Below are positions 17,714 to 26,132 of a stretch of 64,000 nucleotides of DNA, piece by piece. Numbering within the stretch: position 1 is the first letter of the stretch; each line of letters starts with the position of its first letter. Under the pieces are notes generated by a model. The model saw nothing but the letters and a program-made list of their open reading frames with translations. It made no database searches and had not been told where the DNA came from. The DNA lies in contig NZ_LANI01000018.1 in NCBI RefSeq assembly GCF_000982415.1, positions 1 to 64,000 of the forward strand, written 5' to 3'. The position numbers and the translations under genes were made by a program. The DNA comes from Kiloniella litopenaei (lineage in GTDB: Bacteria > Pseudomonadota > Alphaproteobacteria > Kiloniellales > Kiloniellaceae).

Positions 17714-18130
17714 ATGACTATTCCTCTTCCAATTGATTATCGTCCGCAAGAAGACGAAGAGTTTATGAATCCAGTCATGCTGGAGTTTTTTAAACACAAA
17801 CTTTTGGCTTGGAGAGAAGAACTACTCGCTGAATCATCTGCCACGTTGCAGACGCTCCAGAATGAAACATTGCAAGAGCCAGATCTTGCTGACCGTGCTT
17901 CATCTGAAACTGAACGTGCTTTGGAGCTACGTACGAGAGATCGCGAACGTAAGCTTATTGGGAAGATTGACGAAGCCCTTCGTCGTATAGACGAAAATGA
18001 ATATGGGTTTTGTGAAATTACAGGCGATCCGATTAGCATCAAGCGTCTGGAAGCTCGTCCAATTGCGACCATGACACTGGAAGCTCAAGAACAGCACGAG
18101 CGGATGGAAAAGGTTCACAGAGACGATTAA
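17714..18130 (+). CDS. dksA: RNA polymerase-binding transcription factor DksA
   Basis: DksA enters the RNA polymerase secondary channel and, with ppGpp, mediates the stringent response. The coiled-coil segment is around residues 25-85 and the zinc-finger-like region reads YGFCEITGDPISIKRLEARP followed by IATMTLEAQE. Only one of the four zinc cysteines of the E. coli protein is kept, as in many alphaproteobacterial DksA proteins. GGGGG at 17704-17708 fits the ATG at 17714 better than the ATG at 17702, giving 138 residues. It is monocistronic between fliX and a strong terminator. Confidence 0.92.
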   Translation: MTIPLPIDYRPQEDEEFMNPVMLEFFKHKLLAWREELLAESSATLQTLQNETLQEPDLADRASSETERALELRTRDRERKLIGKIDEALRRIDENEYGFCEITGDPISIKRLEARPIATMTLEAQEQHERMEKVHRDD

Positions 18131-18150
18131 TTAATTCTCTGCTTCAATAG

Positions 18151-18189
18151 AAAAAGACCCGGGAGATATATCTCCCGGGTCTTTTTTTT
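18151..18189. terminator. Bidirectional terminator between dksA and flgH
   Basis: A near-perfect inverted repeat with arms AAAAAGACCCGGGAGA and TCTCCCGGGTCTTTTT, ending in eight T on the plus strand and with a T run on the minus strand too. It separates convergent dksA and flgH. Confidence 0.95.
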
Positions 18190-18208
18190 GCGGTACGTTT
18201 CCTGCTTC

Positions 18209-18961
18209 TTAGAACGGGAAAATTATATCATACAGTTGTTGACCATAACGTGGTTGTTGGACATCGCTTAGTTGTCCGCGACCACCATAGGCAATACGGG
18301 CTTCTGCGATCTGGTCATAGCTGATTGTGTTTGTGGAAGTAATATCTTCGGGACGGATCATGCCAGAGACAAGAAGCTCTCGTACTTCGTAGTTCACACG
18401 AACTTCCTGACGTCCGGAAATGATAAGGTTTCCGTTTGGCATAACTTGTGTGACCAAAGCGGCGACACGCAGATTGATTTCTTCTTCACGATCAACAGAA
18501 CCAACCCCCTTTGAGGCACTGGTGCTTTCGCCGTCAACAAGTGTCGCCGGGTTTAAGTTGTCGTTAAAAATGCGGCCGAGGTCAGTTTCATAGCCCAGAA
18601 AGTTCGTCAGACCTGCGCCTTCGGCGTTGGCTCTTGTACGTTCTGTCGTATTTGACACAGCGGCTTTGTCATCGATCTGGATAACGACTGTTAACAGATC
18701 GCCAATTTCGTCGGCTCGTTGATCTTTCAAGAAGGCTCTTGAACCAGGTCGCCATAGGGAGTTGGGCTGTCTGGTCGCAACTTGCGGGGCGGGCATTGGC
18801 AAGGCAATCGGCTGCGGTGGTGCCGGATTTTCGATTTTGCTAAGTTGAGGAACTTCGCCAATTTCAGAGATCCGAGATATCGCATTACAGGCGGTTAGTG
18901 AAAAGCCCAGGATACCAGCGATCAGGTATCTGCTTATGTTGGATTTCAGTAAAATGTTCAT
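18209..18961 (-). CDS. flgH: Flagellar L-ring lipoprotein FlgH
   Basis: FlgH forms the outer-membrane L ring. The N terminus is a lipoprotein signal with lipobox LTAC, placing the lipidated residue at C25. The mature protein contains SLWRPGSRAFLKDQRADEIGDLLTV, DLGRIFN, and the C-terminal NTISYDQIAEARIAYGGRGQ segment standard for FlgH. Length of 250 residues is typical. It is the last gene of flgF-flgG-flgA-flgH, 11 bases after flgA. Confidence 0.95.
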   Translation of the reverse strand: MNILLKSNISRYLIAGILGFSLTACNAISRISEIGEVPQLSKIENPAPPQPIALPMPAPQVATRQPNSLWRPGSRAFLKDQRADEIGDLLTVVIQIDDKAAVSNTTERTRANAEGAGLTNFLGYETDLGRIFNDNLNPATLVDGESTSASKGVGSVDREEEINLRVAALVTQVMPNGNLIISGRQEVRVNYEVRELLVSGMIRPEDITSTNTISYDQIAEARIAYGGRGQLSDVQQPRYGQQLYDIIFPF

Positions 18962-18972
18962 AGCTGAGCTCC

Positions 18973-19968
18973 TTAGTTCGTGCCAATAATGGTTTTGTTG
19001 ACGAGAGAGACGGTGACTAGTCCTGAACCCGTCACTGTTCCATTGACGATTGTGTTGGATTGTGTGTTAACCAGACGAATTACTTCCCCGATGGCGCCAC
19101 TTTCCAGTGCTCTGCCCTGGGTCCTGAGATTTAGGGATCCGCTTTGCAAAAGCATTGTAACCAAGCCGTTTTTGTTAACTGCTTTGGGCGTGTCGACGTC
19201 GTTTGTTCTGATCACTACTTGGTCTTTGAGTGTTTGTTTCGGGGTCATTCCAATCAAATTTTCAATGTCAGTGATCGCATTCTTGCTGAGCTTTGACTCT
19301 TTAATTGTGACCCACTGGATGTCTTGTGCCTGAATGATATCGCCTTTTGACAAACGGTGTTTGAGTACGGGAACATTCACCATCTCAATCAAATGACCGG
19401 AAAGCGTTTTGTTGATGATTGGACGCCCCTCGGCGGGAATGACAATCTGTGCCGTGAAACGATTGCGACCGGGTCGATAGCTGATGTTTTCTACCCTCAG
19501 GGTAGGTTCAATTTCAGCAGGAATTTGGAGATCGCGATCCTTCCTGTCGAACTCAATTTTTTTGTTATCCACCAACCCTCTTTCCAGTAGGGCAGCTTCG
19601 ACGCTGTTGCGGATATCAACCGAGTTAATTGTCTGGCTCGCCCGTGTTACCATGGCAGTATCAAGGTGTGAGCTAGGTTGCCAGTCAAGTTCATTTTTCT
19701 GGGCTAGTGCCCACAGCCACCGTGCTGAAAGTTCGACATCTTTGCCTAGGGCAGGTGAGCGGGCGATAGCTGTTCTGGCTTTTGTATCAGTACCAGAGAA
19801 AATATCATCCAGATACACAATGTCCCCTTCAATCACGATATCCTTGTTGAGGTTAATGATTGATGGAACTGAATTAATATTCGTCTCGGCAAAACTTGCC
19901 CCAATAAGGCCAGCCTGAGCGGTAAGCGATAAGCCAGTGACGAATAGTAGTCTCTTAAATAGATGCAT
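18973..19968 (-). CDS. flgA: Flagella basal body P-ring formation protein FlgA
   Basis: FlgA is the periplasmic chaperone for assembly of FlgI into the P ring. A Sec signal peptide spans about residues 1-27 (ending SFA|ET). The C-terminal SAF/ChapFlgA region includes KGDIIQAQDIQWVTI, NLIGMTPKQTLKDQVVIRTNDVDTPKAVNKN and the final GEVIRLVNTQSNTIVNGTVTGSG. Length of 331 residues is normal for alphaproteobacteria. The gene sits between flgG (23-base gap) and flgH. Confidence 0.92.
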   Translation of the reverse strand: MHLFKRLLFVTGLSLTAQAGLIGASFAETNINSVPSIINLNKDIVIEGDIVYLDDIFSGTDTKARTAIARSPALGKDVELSARWLWALAQKNELDWQPSSHLDTAMVTRASQTINSVDIRNSVEAALLERGLVDNKKIEFDRKDRDLQIPAEIEPTLRVENISYRPGRNRFTAQIVIPAEGRPIINKTLSGHLIEMVNVPVLKHRLSKGDIIQAQDIQWVTIKESKLSKNAITDIENLIGMTPKQTLKDQVVIRTNDVDTPKAVNKNGLVTMLLQSGSLNLRTQGRALESGAIGEVIRLVNTQSNTIVNGTVTGSGLVTVSLVNKTIIGTN

Positions 19969-19991
19969 AATTCTTCTCCGCCTGATCTCAA

Positions 19992-20777
19992 TTATCTCAA
20001 GTTTGCAACAGAGCGCATCATTTCATCGGATGCAGTCAGAATTTTTGAATTCATTTCGTATGCACGTTGTGCGGTAATCAGGTTTGTGATTTCTGACACG
20101 GCATTGACGTTTGATGTCTCTAGTGCTCCTTGGAGAATGCTACCAAAACCTGTTGAGTTCGGTGCTCCATTGGTTGGTGCCCCCGAAGCAGGCGTTTCAA
20201 GGAAGTAATTGTCTCCGATAGCTTCTAAACCAGCTTCGTTGGGGAATATCGCAAGATCAAACTGTCCGGCTAGTGCGGCGTTAACCTGGCCATCAAGCTT
20301 TACGTAAACTTCCCCGGCAGAGTTAATTGAAATTGATACTGCGTTAGTTGGAACATTAATGCCTGGCTGAACGGTGTAGCCATCCGGTGTTACAATGTCG
20401 CCAGTTGGTGATAGCTGAAGTGCACCAGCACGTGTGTACCCGGTTTCTCCGCTTGGTAGCTCTACATTGAAGTAACCTTCTCCGTTAATGGCAACATCAA
20501 GCGAGTTGTCTGTAATGTTCATTTCACCCTGACTGGTGATGCGATAGGTTGCAGATGGCTTCACACCCAAACCGAGCTGGATACCTGTCGGGACAACAGT
20601 GCCGGTGTCGGAAGAATTTGTCCCCACACGACGCAGATTTTGATAGAGTAAATCGCTGAATTCTGCGCGCTGACGCTTAAAGCCCGTGGTGTTTAAGTTG
20701 GCGATGTTATTTGAAATAACTTCAACATTAAGCTGTTGGGCCAGCATTCCAGTTGCACCGATGTTTAATGATCTCAT
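19992..20777 (-). CDS. flgG: Flagellar distal rod protein FlgG
   Basis: FlgG forms the distal rod. The start MRSLNIGATGMLAQQLNVEV with SNNIANLNTTGFKRQRAEF is the FlgG signature, and the C terminus TSNVNAVSEITNLITAQRAY with EMNSKILTASDEMM is the pairing D0 helix. The length of exactly 261 residues matches typical FlgG. It follows flgF by 13 bases. Confidence 0.96.
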   Translation of the reverse strand: MRSLNIGATGMLAQQLNVEVISNNIANLNTTGFKRQRAEFSDLLYQNLRRVGTNSSDTGTVVPTGIQLGLGVKPSATYRITSQGEMNITDNSLDVAINGEGYFNVELPSGETGYTRAGALQLSPTGDIVTPDGYTVQPGINVPTNAVSISINSAGEVYVKLDGQVNAALAGQFDLAIFPNEAGLEAIGDNYFLETPASGAPTNGAPNSTGFGSILQGALETSNVNAVSEITNLITAQRAYEMNSKILTASDEMMRSVANLR

Positions 20778-20790
20778 TTTGCGGCTCCTG

Positions 20791-21519
20791 TTAAACTTTT
20801 AAACTGGCCAGTGACTGAATGGCTTTTAGCTGGCGGTCATGTTCTTGTTTGATGAATTTAGCCATTGATGTGTAGCTACGTGTCGTGTCGATCAGCCGGG
20901 TCATTTCAATGACGCCTTGCACATTAGAGCCTTCGATCGCTCCTTGGATAATTTCCCCCGCGACTTGATCAATTGGTTCTTGATTGTCTGCGGTACTGAA
21001 AACGCTCCCGGCTTCTTTTACGAGAAGTTGTTCATCTTCAAAATCAACGGTTTTAAGGCGTCCTGCGGTACCAGCACTGGAAGATATAGTGCCATCTCTT
21101 GTGATTGTAATATCAGTTGCCGTCGCTGGGATTGATATGGGTGCATCGCCATCGCTTAGGACGATATAGCCTTCTGATGTAACAAGTTCTCCGTCCGGGC
21201 TCAGCTTAAAGGAGCCGTTTCGTGTGTAGCGGTCTTCGCCGTCAACTTCTACGGTAAAATACCCTCTGCCGGAAATAGCAACATCAAGGGGATTATCCGT
21301 TGTATGAAGTTGCCCCTCTGCAAGGTTTCTTACTAATCGCAGATCTTGTGTGAAGCTAAGGTTTTCACCAGTTTTTGTATCTTTTAGATACTCGACGAAC
21401 ATCATGCCTTCGTTCTTGTAGGCATTGGTGTTCATGTTCGCAACATTGTTGGCAATGATCGACATTTCTCTGCCGAGGGCCATTTGCCTTGAAAGTGCTA
21501 TATAACTGGGGTTTTCCAT
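20791..21519 (-). CDS. flgF: Flagellar proximal rod protein FlgF
   Basis: FlgF is a proximal rod protein. The N terminus MENPSYIALSRQMALGREMS with IIANNVANMNTNAYKNEGMMF and the C-terminal EGSNVQGVIEMTRLIDTTRS are family signatures. Length is 242 residues. It is the first gene of the flgF-flgG-flgA-flgH operon, preceded by a sigma-54 type promoter 41 bases before the ATG. Confidence 0.95.
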   Translation of the reverse strand: MENPSYIALSRQMALGREMSIIANNVANMNTNAYKNEGMMFVEYLKDTKTGENLSFTQDLRLVRNLAEGQLHTTDNPLDVAISGRGYFTVEVDGEDRYTRNGSFKLSPDGELVTSEGYIVLSDGDAPISIPATATDITITRDGTISSSAGTAGRLKTVDFEDEQLLVKEAGSVFSTADNQEPIDQVAGEIIQGAIEGSNVQGVIEMTRLIDTTRSYTSMAKFIKQEHDRQLKAIQSLASLKV

Positions 21520-21559
21520 CCTGGATACATCCTTGTCATCTTGAATTTGCCCTAGTCAA

Positions 21560-21576
21560 TGCATGATGTGTGCCAA
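21560..21576 (-). promoter_or_regulatory. Sigma-54 type promoter before flgF
   Basis: On the minus strand TTGGCACACATCATGCA has GG and GC ten bases apart and matches the -24 TTGGCAC fully and the -12 element with one change. The expected transcript start is about 30 bases before the flgF ATG. Confidence 0.77.
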
Positions 21577-21899
21577 TTAGATGAGGCGCTGGAAAATATA
21601 GATAAACTAGGCTCGTGACAGGGAATGGACACTGTTGGTGCTGCTTTAGTTGGTTAAGAATTTCCGGTATAGGGCAACATTTACCGCCAGGGGGTATTTT
21701 GCGGTCCTTGATGGGGTGGTTCGGTTGATTAGAGGGGAAAGTAAGTGAGGTTCTATAAAGGGCAGACGCGCTATCTCGTGTTGGGTAGATATTAACACTT
21801 TTCGATTAAGCTGGTTTCAGATACAAATTATTTAAGGGACAGTTTATATGTTATGGCGGTGTTTTTCCTGATAAGTATCTGATTTATCGTCCATACTAC
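21577..21899. other. Intergenic control region between flgF and fliL
   Basis: About 320 bases without a credible gene separate the divergent flgF and fliL operons. Besides the sigma-54 element for flgF and the CtrA box for fliL at its edges, there is room for binding sites of a sigma-54 activator such as FlbD, but no specific site could be recognised by eye. Confidence 0.4.
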
Positions 21900-21914
21900 T
21901 TAACGACTTTTTAA
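21900..21914 (+). promoter_or_regulatory. CtrA box before fliL
   Basis: TTAACGACTTTTTAA is an exact TTAA-N7-TTAA site and is followed by CCAT, as in the extended CtrA motif TTAACCAT. It lies 53 bases before the fliL ATG and would drive the fliL-fliM-DUF6468-motE transcript. Confidence 0.78.
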
Positions 21915-21967
21915 CCATCTTCACCCCTTATTAATGGGGTATTTTAATTGGAGGCTTATATCAGCAT

Positions 21968-22492
21968 ATGACTGATGAATCTGTTGGAGAAGAAGAACTA
22001 GAGGTCGAAGCACGTCCCAAGGGCGGGATGTCGGGAAAGAAGCTCGTTCTTTTTTTCATATTGCCTTTATTGCTTATTCTTATTGCAGGCGCTGGTGCCT
22101 ATTTCACAGGTATGCTTGATTCTTTGCTTGGTAAAGAAGAAGTCGCTGAAGAAGAGGTCGTTGAAGAAGTTATTCCCGCACACGGCCCGGCTGCCTTTTA
22201 TGATGTGCCGGAACTGTTAGTTAACCTCAACTCTTCGGGTAACAAAAAACATTTCTTGAAAATTACAATTAGTCTGGAACTGGAAGCACAGACAGATATT
22301 CCCGGTATTGAAGCAGTGATGCCAAGGATCGTGGATAATTTTCAGGTTTATTTAAGAGAACTTAGAATTGAGGATTTGAGTGGGTCGGCTGGCATCCAGC
22401 GATTGAGAGAAGAATTACTCCTTCGTGTCAATGCTGCGGCTGCACCTATAAAAGTGAAAGATGTATTATTTCAGGAAATGCTGGTACAGTAA
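21968..22492 (+). CDS. fliL: Flagellar basal body-associated protein FliL
   Basis: FliL is an inner-membrane protein that surrounds the stator and supports torque. There is a short cytoplasmic N terminus, one membrane segment at about residues 22-47 (LVLFFILPLLLILIAGAGAY), an acidic linker, and the periplasmic domain with FYDVPELLVNLNSSGNKKHF and LKITISLELE. Length of 174 residues fits. It opens the operon with fliM starting 15 bases after its stop. Confidence 0.93.
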   Translation: MTDESVGEEELEVEARPKGGMSGKKLVLFFILPLLLILIAGAGAYFTGMLDSLLGKEEVAEEEVVEEVIPAHGPAAFYDVPELLVNLNSSGNKKHFLKITISLELEAQTDIPGIEAVMPRIVDNFQVYLRELRIEDLSGSAGIQRLREELLLRVNAAAAPIKVKDVLFQEMLVQ

Positions 22493-22507
22493 CCTGTAAG
22501 GTAAAAA

Positions 22508-23596
22508 ATGGCTGACGAAACGGAAGAAGAAGTCGATCAGGAAGCCATGATGGCCGAATGGGAGGCCATGGCGGATGAAGACGCGGACGATGTGGATGAT
22601 GTTTTCGACGAAGGCGAAGACAACCCTGGGGGTACGCGTGTTCTAGACCAAAGCGAAATTGACAGTTTGTTGGGTGTCGATGCTGGCGATGATGACGGTG
22701 GCGATAATTCGGGCATCCAGGCAATTCTCAATTCTGCGTTGGTTTCCTATGAACGTCTGCCGATGTTGGATATTGTTTTTGACCGCTTGGTCCGAATGAT
22801 GTCCACGTCCTTGCGTAACTTTACTTCAGATAACGTAGAAGTGAGTTTGGACAATATAACCTCGGCCCGTTTTGGTGATTATCTAAATTCTATTCCTTTG
22901 CCCGCGATGTTGACAGTCTTCAAGGCTGAGGAATGGGATAACTATGGTTTGATGACCGTTGATTCCGCCTTGATATATTCAATTGTTGACGTGCTGCTTG
23001 GCGGGCGGCGTGGCACAGCGGCCATGAGAATTGAAGGACGTCCCTATACAACAATTGAACGTAATCTGATCCAGAGACTTGCGCATGTTGTGCTTGCTGA
23101 CCTGTCGAGTGCGTTTGATCCTCTTTCTCCGGTTACCTTCAGGTTTGATCGACTGGAAACAAACCCGCGTTTTGCAACAATTGCACGCCACGAGAATGCG
23201 GCGATTGTTATTACATTGCGTGTGGATATGGAAGATCGAGGCGGACGTGTTGAGCTTCTGATCCCCTATGCAACGCTTGAACCTGTACGCGAACTGTTGC
23301 TTCAAATGTTTATGGGTGAAAAGTTTGGCCGTGATTCAATTTGGGAAGGGCATCTGACTGCGGAGCTATGGCAGACGGACGTTTCTATCCTTGCCGTGTT
23401 AGAACAGGTCAACATATCGCTTGGGGATGTGATGAACTGGAAAGTCGGGGATACAATGGATTTGACCGTTTCTCCGGAATCCCTTGTCGAGCTGCGATGC
23501 GGGGATGTTTCTATGTTCAAGGGAAACATGGGGCGTAAAAGTGGGAACATTGCTGTAAAGATTGCCAATAAAATTGTGCGCGATGATGGCGAATAA
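22508..23596 (+). CDS. fliM: Flagellar motor switch protein FliM
   Basis: FliM forms the C ring with FliG and FliN and binds phosphorylated CheY. The CheY-binding motif LDQSEIDSLLG lies at about residues 46-56, unusually far from the N terminus, because an acidic extension of about 45 residues precedes it. The middle domain includes PMLDIVFDRLVRMMSTSLRN and the C-terminal SpoA-like domain ends IANKIVRDDGE. Length is 362 residues. A separate fliN was not found in this window. Confidence 0.95.
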   Translation: MADETEEEVDQEAMMAEWEAMADEDADDVDDVFDEGEDNPGGTRVLDQSEIDSLLGVDAGDDDGGDNSGIQAILNSALVSYERLPMLDIVFDRLVRMMSTSLRNFTSDNVEVSLDNITSARFGDYLNSIPLPAMLTVFKAEEWDNYGLMTVDSALIYSIVDVLLGGRRGTAAMRIEGRPYTTIERNLIQRLAHVVLADLSSAFDPLSPVTFRFDRLETNPRFATIARHENAAIVITLRVDMEDRGGRVELLIPYATLEPVRELLLQMFMGEKFGRDSIWEGHLTAELWQTDVSILAVLEQVNISLGDVMNWKVGDTMDLTVSPESLVELRCGDVSMFKGNMGRKSGNIAVKIANKIVRDDGE

Positions 23597-23599
23597 ACG

Positions 23600-24103
23600 A
23601 TGTTAGATTTGTCGAATATAGAGCTTGGTTTTAATATTCTGGTTGCAATCCTGTTGGTTGCAACAATTATCTATGCGGTAATTTTAAATAAAAAATTGGA
23701 TGCTTTGCGCGAAGCAAAGACCGAAATGGAAGGTTTGATTGTCTCGTTTTCCGAGACAACGGCAAAGGCTGAAAGAAGCTTGGCCGAATTTAAGGCACAT
23801 GCATCTGATACAGGATCTGGATTGAAGGAAAATACGGCCAAAGCGGACGGAATTTTATCTGATCTGAGCTATTTAGTCGATCGGGCAGAGATTGTCGCCG
23901 ATCGCTTGGAAGAAGATCTTGGCCTGGCAAGACAGAAATCCCCCGAGACGGTTTTACCAAAAGGGGTAAAGCCCGGTGATGTCAAAAGCGACGTGGGAAA
24001 AAATCGTAAACAGGATGCTGGTAATGATAAATCAGCTGCGGCAAAAAGAGATCTTTCCCCGGCTGCCGAAGACCTTTTGAAAACCCTCAAGGGCATGCGT
24101 TAA
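23600..24103 (+). CDS. DUF6468-type flagellar operon membrane protein
   Basis: The 167-residue protein has one N-terminal membrane helix at about residues 10-28 (LGFNILVAILLVATIIYAVIL), then a long helical, probably coiled-coil region up to residue 115 containing LSDLSYLVDRAEIVADRLEE, the pattern of DUF6468 proteins found after fliM in Rhodospirillales-like genomes. A basic, disordered tail follows. Function is unknown. Start is 4 bases after fliM and motE follows after 12 bases, so it belongs to the switch/motor operon. Confidence 0.75.
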   Translation: MLDLSNIELGFNILVAILLVATIIYAVILNKKLDALREAKTEMEGLIVSFSETTAKAERSLAEFKAHASDTGSGLKENTAKADGILSDLSYLVDRAEIVADRLEEDLGLARQKSPETVLPKGVKPGDVKSDVGKNRKQDAGNDKSAAAKRDLSPAAEDLLKTLKGMR

Positions 24104-24115
24104 GGAGAATTTACT

Positions 24116-24835
24116 ATGCGTTTGCTGCCAATATTAATTGCTGTGTCTTCATTGACATTGGTTGTGAAAGCGGGGGGCGTGTGGGAAGGCTTTAACCAAA
24201 CGGGTGAGGCTTTTGCCCAAGAAACACCTGAAACAGATCAGAAAACAGAAGATGCAGCGGCAACAGAAGCGCCTGATGATAATGCGGTAGATGCAAATAA
24301 AAATGCTGAAGAGACTGCTGAGGGGGCTGAGCCAGAAGAAACACCTGAAACTGCGTCAGTTGAGGAGGACCCAAAGGGTATTCCTGTGGTTCAGGGAATT
24401 GAAGCCGATCCTTTTTCAATGACAGATGAAGAAATTGAATTATTACAATCTTTGTCTGCGAGAAGAGAGCAGCTTGAAACTCGGGAACGGGATGTTGAGC
24501 AAAGAGAAACTCTTTTGCTCGCAGCAGAACGCAGAATTGATGAGAAAATTGCTGAATTGGGCAAGCTTCAGAATACAATTGAAGGTTTGATTGTTCAACA
24601 CGATGAGCAAAGTGAAAAACAAATGCTCAGCCTGGTCAAAATTTATGAAAGTATGAAGCCTAAAGATGCGGCCAGAATCTTTGAAGAATTGGATATGGTT
24701 GTTCTTCTTGAAGTGGTTGAACGCATGAAAGAAAGAAAGACAGCACCGATTCTAGCGAGTATGAACCCGAAAAGAGCAAAAGCTATTACGTTAGAGTTAG
24801 CGCAAAGACGGGAATTGCCCCTATCTAAAGAGTAA
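24116..24835 (+). CDS. motE: MotE-like flagellar motor protein
   Basis: The protein has an N-terminal membrane or signal segment (LLPILIAVSSLTLVVKAGGV), a strongly acidic Glu/Thr-rich linker (residues about 40-95), a coiled coil (about 110-165) and a C-terminal MgtE-N/FliG-like domain with YESMKPKDAARIFEELDM and ILASMNPKRAKAITLELAQR. This is the architecture of MotE, the periplasmic factor that stabilises MotC in rhizobia. Length is 239 residues. It ends the fliL operon before a terminator. Confidence 0.82.
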   Translation: MRLLPILIAVSSLTLVVKAGGVWEGFNQTGEAFAQETPETDQKTEDAAATEAPDDNAVDANKNAEETAEGAEPEETPETASVEEDPKGIPVVQGIEADPFSMTDEEIELLQSLSARREQLETRERDVEQRETLLLAAERRIDEKIAELGKLQNTIEGLIVQHDEQSEKQMLSLVKIYESMKPKDAARIFEELDMVVLLEVVERMKERKTAPILASMNPKRAKAITLELAQRRELPLSKE

Positions 24836-24895
24836 TCGAATCCCGATAAAGATTTATGGTTAATTTTTTGAATTGCCAGTTCGAAATACTGAATC

Positions 24896-24931
24896 AGCCC
24901 TGTATCCATTGAGATACGGGGCTTTTGTTTT
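24896..24931 (+). terminator. Terminator after motE
   Basis: Arms AGCCCTGTATC and GATACGGGGCT, with one G-T pair, are separated by a 6-base loop and followed by TTTTGTTTT. It ends the fliL-fliM-DUF6468-motE transcript and separates it from cheY. Confidence 0.85.
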
Positions 24932-25075
24932 GTTCTTGTCCCAAGTTTTTTGAAAATAAAAGCCTAAGATCTTGAAAAGCTGTGGTTTGTTTACACTGCG
25001 TTAATTCTATGCTGATAGCTTGAAATCACAATTTAAGCGAATGTGTGTGCAAGAGAGATAGTTAAGGAGTTGCTG

Positions 25076-25465
25076 ATGTCGGATGTCGACATGAATATGC
25101 CAATCCTCATCGTGGATGATTATAAAACCATGTTGCGTATTGTGCGCAATTTGCTCAAGCAGCTAGGCTTCAACAATGTTGATGAAGCGACAGATGGCAG
25201 CAGTGCGTTACAAAAGTTACGTGGTAAGCAATATAGTCTGGTTATTTCCGATTGGAATATGGAGCCAATGAGCGGCCTTCAGTTGCTGAAAGAGTGTCGT
25301 GCAGATGCCCATTTGAAGGATTTGTCCTTCATTATGGTTACGGCTGAAAGTAAAACTGAAAACGTTATCGCGGCAAAACAGGCGGGTGTGAACAATTATA
25401 TTGTGAAACCTTTCAATGCAGCGACCCTTAAAAAGAAGTTGATCGCAGTACTCGGAAACTTCTAG
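25076..25465 (+). CDS. cheY: Chemotaxis response regulator CheY
   Basis: This is a stand-alone receiver domain of 129 residues with phospho-acceptor D59 in [12 protein letters not shown], acidic residues in ILIVDDY, Thr in MVTAES and Lys in YIVKPF. Phospho-CheY binds FliM to control motor switching. A GTG at 25043 is open in frame, but AAGGAG at about 25063-25068 fits the ATG at 25076. It begins a run with cheZ 11 bases downstream. A role in chemotaxis rather than another pathway is supported by this neighbour. Confidence 0.9.
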   Translation: MSDVDMNMPILIVDDYKTMLRIVRNLLKQLGFNNVDEATDGSSALQKLRGKQYSLVISDWNMEPMSGLQLLKECRADAHLKDLSFIMVTAESKTENVIAAKQAGVNNYIVKPFNAATLKKKLIAVLGNF

Positions 25466-25476
25466 AGGTTGATGTT

Positions 25477-26127
25477 ATGACCAACTCGGTCAGAGAAGAG
25501 TTACTCGAGAAACTAAAGGCTTTTGACAGTAATGCGCAGGATACAGATCTTGAAGCATTAGTGGATAGCCTGTTGCAGAACTTTGGTGAGGATGCAGTTG
25601 AAACCAATCACAAGCTGTTGGCCGAGATTGGTTCCGTTGCAAGTTATATTCACGATATGAAGACGCAGCTGGCTTCTTTACGACCTGATGAAATCAAGAG
25701 TGACTTTCTCCCGACCGCGGCTGATGAATTGGATGCTATTGTGGGGGCGACTGAACAAGCCACCCACAACATCCTTTCCGCTATGGAAACTTTGGAAGAA
25801 GTTTCTGAGAAGCTTGAGGATGCCGCCCTTACTGATCAAGTGAATGACGCTGTGACCCAAGTGTACGAGGCCTGTAGTTTCCAAGATATAACAGGACAAC
25901 GTATTTCAAGAGTTGTGAATGCTCTTCAACATGTTGAAATTAAAGTTGATAAATTACTTGGTGCATTTGGCGGTGAGGAATTTTTACCGGACAATACAGG
26001 TGGCAAGCCAACTCCAAAGCGAGCTGATGGAGTGGAGAGACCAGATGAAGATCTACTGAATGGCCCCCAGCTTCCTGGTGAAGGTGTTAGCCAGGATGAC
26101 ATCGATGCACTAATGGGGTTTGATTAG
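25477..26127 (+). CDS. cheZ: CheY-P phosphatase CheZ
   Basis: CheZ dephosphorylates CheY. The catalytic segment CSFQDITGQRISRVV carries the Gln of the DxxGQ motif, near residue 144, and long helices flank it. The C terminus SQDDIDALMGFD resembles both the CheY-binding tail of CheZ and the FliM N-terminal motif. Length is 216 residues. CheZ is not universal in alphaproteobacteria. It is followed 5 bases later by a MotB-like gene. Confidence 0.88.
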   Translation: MTNSVREELLEKLKAFDSNAQDTDLEALVDSLLQNFGEDAVETNHKLLAEIGSVASYIHDMKTQLASLRPDEIKSDFLPTAADELDAIVGATEQATHNILSAMETLEEVSEKLEDAALTDQVNDAVTQVYEACSFQDITGQRISRVVNALQHVEIKVDKLLGAFGGEEFLPDNTGGKPTPKRADGVERPDEDLLNGPQLPGEGVSQDDIDALMGFD

Positions 26128-26132
26128 TTGAT

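Noticed and set aside
18970-18986. TTGGCACG at the end of flgA, a possible sigma-54 site before flgH
   Set aside because: The base pair ten positions after GG is GG, not GC, and the site lies inside coding sequence in the middle of an operon.
24100-24116. TTAA-N7-TTAC before motE
   Set aside because: It is made of the stop codon and ribosome site of adjacent genes in one operon, with a mismatch; likely chance.
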